Positions 1 to 10,700 of a stretch of DNA of 46,725 nucleotides are shown here, one piece after another. Source of the stretch: Parachlorella kessleri (Eukaryota > Chlorophyta > Trebouxiophyceae > Chlorellales > Chlorellaceae); NCBI GenBank assembly GCA_001598975.1, contig BBXU01000699.1, positions 1-46,725 on the forward strand, in the 5' to 3' direction. Position 1 is the first letter of the stretch, and the number at the start of each line of letters is the position of its first letter. The translations under genes were made by a program, and so were the position numbers. The notes below the pieces were generated by a model. It was not told where the DNA came from, did no database searches, and worked only from the letters and a program-made list of their open reading frames with translations.

Positions 1-181
1 GGCGGGGGGGGATGCAATAGCAGTGGCCTACGCTACCATGGGCCAGGCAGAGACCTGGTGGCAAACAGGCGAGCTTCAGCCCCACCTTGCATGCAGTATC
101 CGTACCGCTGTCCCCTACCTCCTGAATCGCGCTGCCCGCCACCGTGTGCAAGGCAAAGCTCCTGCCTGGCTGCCCTGCCCA
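1..181. other. 3' flank of the TypA gene
   Basis: This stretch follows the TGA stop of the TypA-like gene on the minus strand. I see no exon, RNA gene or TGTAA poly(A) signal in it. It is probably 3' UTR running out of the window. Confidence 0.5.
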
Positions 182-3100
182 TCATGCCGCGGCTGCCCTC
201 CTCCTGAGCGATTTCCTAGAGCTGCTATCAAGGACCCGCTTCCGCAGCCGCAGCTTGGTGGGCGTCACCTCGATCAGCTCATCCTCGCCCACATACCTGC
301 GAAGCATGCGTGGCGAGTCGATGACCAGTGACTCACTCCCCACATGTTGGCATAGGTTGCCGCGCATGCACACAGCATGGATGCTCATGGCAAGAGCAGC
401 GAGGAGATGTGAATGAGAGCTGGCTGCACCACAAGTACAGCTAACGCAGCCGCTGCAGATCTGTCAAAGTATTCTGGTGCCAGGCAGGGCCGCAATTCTT
501 GGGGGCCTTTGAAGAGGTGGCTTTTCATGTGCAGGTAGCCCCGGTTTTACGTGTGCACCTAGCCCCTCACCCGATAGCATCCTCCAGAGTGATCAAGCGC
601 GGGGGCGTCAGGAAGACCTTTTCGTCGGCACCCGCGGCGCGCACGTTGGTCAGCGCCTTCTCCCGGGTGGGGTTCACCTCCAGGTCGCTGTCCCTGCCAA
701 GCACAGCACAGCACAGCACAGCAGGGAGGTGTACAGGACACGCACTGCAAGAGACGAACCATTGACCGCGGCCCATCGCCAGGCCTTTTGAGTGTGTGCA
801 GGGTAGGGAGCGAGAGGCAGGTCATGCGTGCCGCCCCGGCAGCCCTCGCCTGCCCAGTTCACCTGGAAGCCTTACCCGCCACCCATAGCTCAGCAAACAC
901 CCCACAGCGGAAGTGTCTCTGGCCCTAGCTGCACCATGGGCACAGCCCTCGGTAGCGTTCCACCCAACCAATTCACCAGTGGGAACGGGCATGAAATGGC
1001 CAGTTCCCACCTCAACCAGCCGCCAGACACCCTCATGTGAGCCACGCCGAGGTTAGGTCAGTGCGCCCGTCCACCCACGACATCTTCCCAACCCCCAACC
1101 CCCATAAAATGCTGCCCCCTACCCCTACAGGGCGCAAGCAGCGGCCCCCTAGCAGCCCACCTGCTGTGCTCCCCCACTATCATGCCCTCGTACACGTCCG
1201 TCCCGGGGTCTACAAACAGCGCCCCCCGTGGCTCCAGCAGTCCCAGCGCATGCAGCGTGCTGCGCCCCGCTGCGGTCGACACCAGCGTGCCCTTCCGGGC
1301 ATCAGCCATGCTGCCGCGGTAGGGACCATACCTGCGGCACCGGTGGGAGGCGCGTGCAAATGGTCCTTCGCCACAACTGCCGCCAGGCAGTCCAGCAACT
1401 CACAGTTCATACGCCTCTCTGTGTTCCAACCGTCGGCTGCGACGTAAGCTAGTGTTTGCAAGGAGCGACCCTGGCGGTGGGTGAACCACCAGGCAGGCCA
1501 GCCAGCATAGCCTGGCCAAAGCCATCGCCTACGGCCCATGCACGCCGCTGCCCTCACCGCGTGAAGGCTCTGTGCAGCATGCCCGTCCCCCTGGTAATGG
1601 CAGCAAAGGCTGCGCGGAAGCCGATGAGGCCGCGCGAGGGGCACTCAAAGACCAGCCGCTGCTTGCCCTCCGTCTCCAGCGGCAGCATGGCTTGCAACTG
1701 CAGGGAGGTGATGCAAGGGGGCATTACGTCGGGCGGCCATCACCGACTAAGGACCATGCCCTGCCCCGTTGTCCAGCATGGCTATTTGTGGGGATTCTGC
1801 TGGGGTTTTGGCGGACAGTCCAGCCGCTGAGATGATGCAGTGCATGCTGCTGGCATGCCTACCAGACAGCCAGCACAGGCAATGCCTTGACGACAGGGGG
1901 TTCCACATCTTGCCAGCAGCCCAGCACATGGTCAAGGCTCCTGCAGCGCCAAGCACATGGTCAAGGCCCCTGCCTGCTAAGGCTGCGCCAGCATTCGGTC
2001 AGGCTTTCCACGCGTGGCTGTTCCTGCGACCCTAGGCACGCTGGCTACAACAAATACTGAGAAGGTTCACTCCAAGGGGAAGCAGATACCTACCTCGCCC
2101 TTCCTGAGTGTGAGCATCTCAATGATCTCGCCCGCATGCGGGTCCTCCACCTCACACACCACCTGCACCACGGCGGCGGAGCAGCCGGGCAATGTTTTGT
2201 GCATGCGCTGCCCCCAAGCGTAGCTGCTGGCCCCAGTCGCTAAAGTGCTTGTTGAGGTACGTAAATTGCTCAGCACGCGGCTGTTCACAGGCTGCTGCTG
2301 CAAGCCGTCCCACAGCTAGGCCTCGTGCAGCTGCATGCCAGCATCTTGACACCTTGGCGATGCTTCCTCATGGATGAGGGGCTGCTTGGCTTCTTCCTTC
2401 CTGTCCGCAACCCCTCCCTCCCTGTTCCACCTTCCTGCCTGGAGAACCTCCCATTCCTCGCTAGCACGATGAGTGACTGCATACAGATGAGACTCTGCAC
2501 TGCACAGCGAGGTCACCTAGTCCCTGACTGGGAGGCCAGCCAGCCAGCCCAAAGCACTTGCCAGATAGGGACCCATTACTACAAGACCAACGCTGCCGCT
2601 GCCACTCTCACCTCCTCCAGCGGCTCCAGCTTCTGGCCGCCCTCCCCCTGCCGCAGCACCACCCGCGGCGGGCTGACCGACAGCTCAAACCCCTCCCGCC
2701 GCATGTTCTCTATCAGCAGCCCCAGCTGCAGCTCGCCCCGCGCCTGCACCTCGAACGACTCGCCGCCGCTGCCCTCCACCGGCAACACCCTGCACAAAGA
2801 GGGGTGTGTATGGTGTGTGTGTGGTGGTGGCGGTGGTGTGTGGGGGGAGGGGGGGGGCCTGGAAAGCTGCCCGCCAGGGCAGGGCAGGGCAGGCCAGGCC
2901 AGCAAGTTGCCTGTATGGCGAGGGCACGCCATCAGTCGTGGGCCAAGGCCCCTGAGCAAAGCCGCATCCCACATGATATGTACAACTCACCTCCCAAAAT
3001 CCACGCCCCGCCCCTTGACACCAAGCATCAACCCAGGAGCACAGTCAGCTCCACGCCCCGGCAGGCATTGAACACTCCCACACTGGCTGCCCTTTCCAGC

Positions 3101-6100
3101 CTCACACCACACACCCACACACCCACACCTTACCCCCGCACCCACCCACCTCAGCGACACGTTGGTCTCCGCCTCTGCCGCCAGCCGCTCCCCAATTTTG
3201 GTGCCCGTAAGCTGGCTGCCTTCCCGCCCCGCCAGGGGGGAGGTATTGGGGGAGAACACCATGGACAGCGTGGGAGGGTCAATCTGGCCGGGCGGCAGTG
3301 GTTGCAACACTGCGGGCGCCGCCACTGTGTCGGCGATGCCGGCAGCGGCGCAGCCTGCAGCTCACCAAACCACAAACATTGGGGTGATATACTGTTGTGA
3401 CTATGGCGCAAAGTCTGACTCTTAAGTTTCTCTGTGCCTGGCAGCTGTGTCATCACCTTGCAGGTCATGTGAGTTGCACCAGGGCTCTGACAACCTCAGA
3501 GACACTCGCACCATGGCGGTACTCCCACCATGCATGAACAGGCCTGGCTGCGTTTTCCTGGCACTGGCAATGGAGGCCCACCTACCCATCCCCACCCTGT
3601 CTAGTCTCGTGGCTGCGCCCTCGGCAACTCCATGCTTTGCCCACCTGCTATTGAGACGATATCCCCGGCCACCGCCCTGTCCAGCTCTATTGTCCGGGTC
3701 CCCGCCCGCTTGAACAGCTTGGTCACCCGGAAACCCTCCTCCATACCGCCTGAGGTGGCAGCCTGACAAATTTTAGTACAGTCCAGTCGCAAACGCAAGG
3801 GCAAGTGTGAATGCATGAGGGCATGGGGGCTTGTTGTGCCAGTCCAGCATGGGTTGCTGGTCATCGGGTACTGCACAAGCACGCCAGACACCGAGGTGCT
3901 TGCTTTCTTCCTAGCTTTGCAATAACAAGTCCGACCCTTTTGGCACCCCCTCTGCGCAGGCAGTCATGCGTTGGCAGCCATGCGCTACATAGACATGCGC
4001 ATGCCATTGCAGGCAACACTAAGTTCTAGGCGACAGATTTGCTGCCTGCACAATGCGGCAACGCCGCCGCGACTAAGCTAGATGCAGCAACTCTGCAAGA
4101 ACCAGCCTTCCAATGCTGGATACGTAACGGAGAGCTGGGAAATATTAAGTCGGCTCTGAAAGGCTTTGTACCTCTGTGCCTCAGCAGCTTTATTCGGTCG
4201 CCCACGGCCACGCTGCCGCTGTGTATCCGCCCCGTCACGATCTTCCCCAAGAAGGGGTCCTTCTCGGTCATGACCACCAGAAAGCTGAAGGGGTCGGCCA
4301 GATTGCCGGCGGGGGCAGGCACGTGGTCGATGAGGGCGTCTAGGAGCGGCGCCATGCTGGCACCAGGTGGCGCCTCGCCAGCTGGCGGCAGCTTAGTGGA
4401 TGCCCAGCCCTGCAGGCAGCTGGTTTTGGCGTGCGTGAGGGCGCCGCTAAGAAAGCGCTCATGGCTCCGGTGCATCTCTCCCTAGAGGAGGGGAAGACTG
4501 GGTGGCGGGCCGCCCAAGCGAGGCAGCCGACCAGCTTGGCACGCCAAGCACCAGGCTGTGGGTGCTCCACGCCTCCGTGGCTTTGCAAGCACAAGGCAGG
4601 TAGCCGGCCAGCATGGTAGTAGGTAGCTGCAGGCATGTCAGCCACCCAACACCTGGCCGAGGCGTGAAGCTCAAGCTAGAGCCGCCATCATATCTACAGA
4701 CCACATCAATGCCAAGGCATGAAGCGGCCCTCACAACATCCAATACCGCATTCTTATGCAACCTCTATGAAGAAATTGGACCCAAGTTCTGGGCTTATCA
4801 GTATAGCACTAGTACTGAACGTGCGACAGAAGAAGGGCTGGGCTTACCTCCCTGGCGGAGGCAAAAAGCACTGGGAAGTCCAGCTGCTCCTCGGTGGCTC
4901 CCAGGTGGGCAAACACATCAAACGCCGCCGAGTGCACCTCGTCGCACCGCGTCTCCGTGGCAGACGGCCTGCACAGGCGGTGCCAGGGGGGTAGTGGAAA
5001 CAGCCAGCAAGCGACTCATGGCAGGCAGCTCTGCCGCGAGGGACTCAAGGCGGCACCCAGGCACCCCTGGACTTAGGTAACACTGCTGAGGGTGACTCAG
5101 AGACTGCGCCTTGCCTCGAAGCGTGGCGAACAGTCGCAGGTGAAAATGAAATTATACCGCTCATCATGCCGGTGCACCTTGACAAGAGAGTAGCCCCACC
5201 GCATGTGCCCGCCCACACGCACATTCCATCCCAGGTCTTTAACGGTGCAAGGCTCTGCGTGCGCACTAAGGCTCGCCAGCGCGGCCCCCGCCAACAGCTG
5301 CAGCCCACTTGACAGAGAGCAAGCTGCAGCCCTTCATTCACCTGTCCACCTCGTTGAGGACCTGTTGCTATTTGCTGACCAGTCCACCTTGATGGGGACC
5401 TCCACCTATCCGATCCCTTGTCCACTTTGTTGAGGACCCCTGCTATTCTTCGTTCCTCACCTGTCCACCTTGTTGAGAACCACCAGCGGGTGCAGGCCCC
5501 GCTTGAGCGCCTTCTCCACCACAAACTTGGTCTGAGACAGCGGCCCCTCCGTGGCGTCAACCAGGAGCACCGCGCCATCCACCATGCCCAACACCCTGCG
5601 GCGTGCCAGGTAGCAGGAGTGGAAGACTCCCCTGCACGACGCTTCTCAGCTGGGACAGAAGGGTCATGCTGTCGAATACGTTCAAGTCCAAGAAAAGATA
5701 GTGCCGCCTAAATATGCTTCAACAGGGGCCGCCCGAAGTGGAACTCTGCAAACCCTGCGCTTCGCTCTTTTTAGTGGTGGTAGCGCGCCCTGTGCCTGAC
5801 CCCTTGGCCTTCCGCCACCAGCTCTTCGCACCCCAAGAAATCCCAATTAATGTGTGGAATGCCTCCCAAGCACCGCCCAACTTCCCTTCCGTCTGTCGCC
5901 AGCACGGGCAGACCATTTCTCCCTGCATGGCTAGATCGAAAATCTCACCGCTCCACCTCCCCTCCAAAGTCGGCATGGCCGGGCGTGTCAACAGCATTTA
6001 TGGTGTAGCCTCGGTACTGGAGGGATGTGTACTTAGAAGCGATGGTAATGCCTGCAGAATTGTGCGAAGAGATCCGAACTGTTGAGCACCACAGGAAGCC

Positions 6101-6715
6101 CTGCGCTGTAACTGATAGGATTGGCAGGGGACCCTACTATAATGTGCTGATAGCAGAAAGGGCCCTCGTATGTGTGCCTACTCCTAGCTCTCCCCTTGTC
6201 CCGCACTAGACATCTAGTTGAGAAAAAGCCACCCTGTCAGTCTCCACCCTGTTCCTACCTACCTCGTTCCTTCTCAAATTGGTTACTATCCATTACTCTG
6301 TCCTCATTCAGTGAGTTGCCACAGAACGACAGCAGCCTGTCCATCAAGGTGGTCTTGCCATGGTCCACATGTGCTGCACACTAGTAAGCGCCACGGTCAG
6401 GCAGTTGCAGGCAAAAGAGCCACTGCTTCTGACAGTTTTTTTAGTCACTGCAAGAATAACCTCCACGGGAATTGAACAGCATATCTCAGAGCCACTAGGT
6501 TAGGAGTTTGCTGGCCAAGGCTGCCAAGAGGGAGACTGACCTATGATAGCAAAGTTCCTGAGCAGAGAGGGGTCGCTAGGCGCCGCTCCCGACGCAAAAC
6601 GGCGCCCTAGTACTGCAAGGTGGCCACTTGCAAGGGTTTGGGTGCCTTTGCTGAGCAGTTGCCAACGGGCATGCGTGGCGATGCCCCCCCTCACCAACCC
6701 CCACGCGCGTCTCAT
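182..6715 (-). CDS. typA: TypA/BipA-family translational GTPase, organellar (14 exons, complete)
   Basis: Ribosome-associated GTPase of the TypA/BipA family, 662 aa. Exons in order: 6715-6541, 6373-6263, 6051-5949, 5595-5461, 4968-4848, 4409-4172, 3749-3645, 3354-3150, 2789-2612, 2162-2094, 1697-1558, 1331-1161, 693-571, 296-182. All phases join and the last exon ends in TGA. Visible GTPase motifs are AHVDHGKTT (G1, about residue 59), [10 protein letters not shown] (G2), [14 protein letters not shown] (G3) and NKVDRPSATET (G4). Later come the EF-G-like domains and a TypA C-terminal region with [25 protein letters not shown] and the ending [16 protein letters not shown]. The first 50 residues are Arg/Ala/Ser-rich and acid-free, with [11 protein letters not shown] before the core, which looks like a mitochondrial presequence. 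A plastid location is the alternative. The ATG at 6715 is chosen; the in-frame GTG at 6739 is not. The switch I sequence ([16 protein letters not shown]) fits the less-studied plant TypA paralogue better than plastid SVR3, by my recollection. Confidence 0.93.
701..723. repeat. (GCACA)n microsatellite beside a splice acceptor
   Basis: About 4.6 perfect copies of a 5-base unit lie in TypA intron 12, directly upstream (in the gene's sense) of the acceptor of the exon that starts at 693. Confidence 0.8.
1923..1973. repeat. 29-bp tandem duplication in TypA intron 10
   Basis: Two 22-base copies (1923-1944 and 1952-1973) with the core AGCACATGGTCAAGG differ at one position and are spaced 29 bp apart. 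No function is evident. Confidence 0.8.
5341..5481. repeat. Degenerate repeats of the TypA exon 4 end (NKVD codons plus splice donor)
   Basis: The sequence coding for the end of exon 4 (plus-strand core CTGTCCACCTTGTTGAG, 5461 onward) recurs in the adjoining intron at about 5341, 5380 and 5418, with a spacing of 38-44 bp. The copy at 5341 keeps both the NxVD-like codons and a GT donor. See findings. Confidence 0.8.
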
Positions 6716-7582
6716 GTGACCACCCTGTGAGCACTGCACCTTAGTTGGCTATTGCTGATGCAGCCACTCTTTGTTGCTTTGGAAGGCGCAAGAAACCCAA
6801 CGTGATGATGAGTGACTGTTACTACTCAGCTGCCAGGAGGGGGGATGATTTGGATCTCAATGGGACAGGGGCGGGATAGATGGCATGCTAAACCTAGGTG
6901 CACCACACCTAGATGCAGTTGGCCCGTGTTGTACTTGGAAAGCAGTCTCAGGGCTCGATGCAGCCATGCTTTGGAACTTGCCTGAGTTCTGGTATGGCAG
7001 GTCTCTCCCCGAGACAAGCTAAGGCCACTGAGACAGCAGGTGAAGCTGGCATCGAAACAGGGGCAAAAGATCAGAGGATCGGCTCCTTGCTTGCGGAGTT
7101 GGTTTGGGACTTCAGTATGGGTGGCTTTGTTGCGAAGGCAGCCAAGGAAATGCATCTTGCAGTCCCTTGACAGTGCACTTGAGCGCACCTGGGCTAGCCG
7201 TGCCATAGAGACAAGTGCAGGACCGTAGGATATCACTCCCTGACCTATGTCCAGAGGCAACTCAGCTGCGCGGCCCCATGCAAAAGGCGCGTTCTTCACC
7301 CATTCACTTGGTTACTGCCTGGCTGAGATGCTCCTTCCCGTACTGCCAGCAGGCGGTCCCTCATGCGCAACCCCAACAAGTGCCTCATATTACACCACTC
7401 GTTCCAGCCATCTCAGCACATGACGGGTGGACTACGTGACTGCCAGCAACCTGACACGCCATGCATGCCACGCTACCACAGCTGGAGGCACACCCACTTG
7501 TGGATCACTTTGCTGCGTGGCTACATCCCACCAGTCCAGCCACCAACTTTGAACAAATTTGCAAGATATCAAACGATCCAAA
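6716..7582. other. Intergenic: TypA 5' flank and mTERF 3' UTR
   Basis: The stretch lies between the TypA ATG and the mTERF stop. It holds a TGTAA signal at 7390-7394 (-) and a copy of the mTERF C-terminal codons near 7502-7540. A 157-codon minus ORF (6826-7299) has no recognisable motif and is not called a gene. No tRNA or rRNA is seen. Confidence 0.55.
7390..7394 (-). terminator. Candidate TGTAA poly(A) signal of the mTERF gene
   Basis: TGTAA on the minus strand, about 190 nt downstream of the mTERF stop. TGTAA is the usual green-algal poly(A) signal. One 5-mer is weak evidence by itself; position and orientation support it. Confidence 0.45.
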
Positions 7583-7619
7583 TCACTGTGCCTGGGTGGC
7601 AGCATCCCACCAGTCCAGC
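7502..7619. repeat. Duplicated end of the mTERF coding region
   Basis: About 38 bases around 7582-7619, covering the last codons and stop, recur 79 bp downstream in the 3' UTR at 7503-7540. The best part is 24 bases with two mismatches (7517-7540 versus 7596-7619). Confidence 0.75.
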
Positions 7620-7718
7620 TCTCCCTCCTCCTCTACAGGGGCTCTCCATTCCTCACGTCTCTTGCCCCGCTCGCCTGCTGCACCCTGCCCTTCGCCTTTG
7701 CCGCCGCCCCTTCTTCTT

Positions 7719-7757
<39 letters not shown>

Positions 7758-10700
7758 CCGTCAGCCCCAGCGGCACCCCCCCTGGACAGCTCTACCGGGG
7801 ATCCAACCTCCCCCTCCTCAAGAGCCGTCAAGGGGTGGCTGCCTCGCCAGCCCTTCGTAGTGCCAGCGTCAGCCGGACCCCCTCCTCCCTCCCCCCTTGT
7901 GAGAAGCCCACTGCTGATGCCGCCGATGCCACTGCCGGCGCTGCGGCTGAGTTCCGTCAGGCCTGCTCCTCCGTCAAGTGTAGCTGCTCTGTCACTTCCC
8001 TGAGCCTGAACCTCGCCCGGCTGTGCCAAGCCCCAAGGGTCTGCCGCCGCTGCTGCTGCTAATCCATCCTCCCAGCCCAAGTCCTGGAGCTGCGCCTCCC
8101 CTGCCTGAGAGACACCACCGCTGCTGCGCCTGCTGCTGCCATGGCTGGCACCCTGGCCCTCGCCTCGAGCCCCAAGCTCCGCCTGTGAAAGGGGGTTTTG
8201 GTCGCCGCTGCTGTGGCTGCCACCCACGCCGCCTTCAGCTTGCTGCTGCTGCACTGCCTGCTGTGCCTGCTGCGCTGCGCGCTCTTCCAGCCAGCCCGCC
8301 AGGCCGGGGAAGCTGCGCTCGAAGGCGCGGGGCCGCATGGTAAGCAGCTGCTCCAAGGGCTCCTCGCCTGCAACACCCACGATGCTGCACTAAGTCGCTG
8401 GGCAGATATGATATCAAAACCCCCTTACGACCAGCTTGGCGCCGGGCTGGCCATGCACTTTGGCAGCCAACAGGGGTTCAACAGCATACCTGCTGCCTGG
8501 TGGTGTGTTGCAGTCCTGAGCCACCCAGACTGGACTGCATTGGTGATACACTCAAGGGGACATCCCCCACCCACCTGCCCTTCCTGACTACACTCAATCA
8601 TTACGGCCCAATGGCGGTGCGCCTTCCAAGCCTGCCACCACTTAACACGTGACTTGCACGTGACCCAAGCCTACCGCTTGATGCCGCCTCCAGGTGCCTT
8701 TCCAGCAGGAACTGCAGCCTGGCAAGTTGGTCGGGGCGCACATCCAGCAGCTTGGCCACGCTGTAATACTGTTCCCGGCCGGGCCCCTCCGCCGCAGTCG
8801 CCGCCTTGCTGCTGCCGCCCGCCCTCCTGCCTGCCTTGCTTAACTTAGGTTTGTCGCGGAAGTTGAGGATGCCTTGCAGCAGGGAGGCTGCTGACCCGGG
8901 GGGCGCCTTGTAGGGTGCAATGCCAGGCTCAATCCCAGGCTCGGACACATGCTGTGCCTGCTGAGCATCTTCTGCTGCGCCTGCTGAGCTCCGAGAGGAG
9001 TCCTGCAGCGGGTCAGCTGCTTCGCCACCGCCGCCGGTGTCGCCTGGGGGAGGCAACTCAGCTGGCGCTGCGCCCGCTGTGCCTGACGCAGCAAGCAGCC
9101 AGTCCAAATCTTCTTGCCATGCTAGCACCTGCGAGTGTGGAGAGCTGCTCAAAATGAGGTGTCTGGATTGGAGCATCATCACAGTTTGACATAGCAAGTA
9201 CAACCCCAGGTCATGTATGCAGCCAGGGAGGGTATGGCCAAACCAGAGATACATGGGGAACGTCACAGCCCTGTTTAGCACGGCCCCATGCCGGTCAGTC
9301 TACTAGCGCCTCCTTTCCAACTGCACCACCCCGTAACCAGGCTCTTGCGGCGCCTGCTCCATGACCAACACTAGCGCACTGCAACACAAACACCTATACC
9401 CCCCCCCACCCCCCCCCCCCCTCCCACTCCTCACTGCAGGCACCCTGACCCACCCCACGTGGCACCTACACCCAGCCCTCTACCCACCCACCCAAATGTG
9501 AGCACAACTCCCTCATTGGGCGTGCCACCCTACCACCAGACACCCTACAACAAGCCATTACCAGCATGGCTTCATACACCTCCCGGCCACAGCCCACGCA
9601 CCACGACAGCACAACTCTCCCAACCTGCCCCAAAGTCTGGATCTCAAAAACTGACATCCCTAGCTCCCCCTGTCACCAACCCACCTGGGAGCATAGCTCC
9701 CCCAGCTGCCCCCAGTTACGCGCCAGGTGGCGCGGGTGCGCCAGCAGCAGCTGCGGCCGGCAGCGCAGCACCTCGCCGGGGTCAAAGCCTGGCGGCAGCA
9801 GCGTGCCTACCGTGCGCAGCGTGGCCTCAGCGCGCCGCGGCGTGGCCGCCAGCAGCAGCTGCGGGTGCCACTTGACGGCAGAGGCGTAGGAGGACGCGCT
9901 GCGGCTGTGCTCAACCAGAACCCTGCGCCAGCAGCGGACTTGCTCTTCGAGGTGCTGAAGACCACTAGCCTAAGCTTGGGGGTTCAGAGAGACAACTGAG
10001 GAGCACAACCCGCGCCATCAACCAAGTGGCCCAGTCTGATCGCTTGCTTGAGTACAAGTCTCGGCACCATTCGCTGCCTACTTTAGTAAACAACCACTAA
10101 ACCCCACACCCGTGTGTTCCGTCAGCAAGCTAAGCTCAGCCTGTTGCTTGCAAGGGTCGGTAGCCAACTGGTCAATTCTCAATTTCCTCCATGCAGCACA
10201 TTCCATGCACCACCCGCCTGACGGCCACCAGGGGATATCCCCACAGCACCTACTGAAACAGCCAGCTAAGAAACTCTAAACCTCCGGCGGACAGAAAGTA
10301 AGGCGCACAACAGCTTTTCAAGTCGTTTGGTATGGTAAGGACGGGGGGCCAGCATGCCACCCACCTGATCGCCCCCATGAGGCGTCCCTCGTTCGCCCAC
10401 AGCAGCTCTGGTGCCAGCTGGAGCACAGCGGGCACGTCGCGGTCCAGGTGGGCATGCAGCCGCAGGAACTCCAGGCGCTTGGCGATGTCCACCGGGTCCA
10501 CACCCAGGATCTACAACAACAATATATATGATATTATACTATATATATATATACACTATATTGTCACTACTAACAACAGGGGCAGGGCAGAGGGGGGAGC
10601 CTTTTGAGGTGTGGTTCAATTGACAGCTGCGAGTCGCATGCTAGCCACTGCAGGAGAGGCCTGCATGGGGCGGTGGCCTGCCCTGTGCAGAGCTAGGCCT

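Noticed and set aside
2325..3400. Long plus-strand ORFs (up to 280 codons)
   Set aside because: They are antisense to TypA exons 8 and 9 and their introns, arising from GC-rich codons on the other strand.
6716..6739. Longer TypA N-terminus starting at 6739
   Set aside because: The first codon there is GTG; the first ATG is at 6715 and gives a normal presequence.
6826..7299. 157-codon minus-strand ORF between TypA and mTERF
   Set aside because: No family motif, no codon bias like the neighbours, and it lies where 5' and 3' UTRs are expected.
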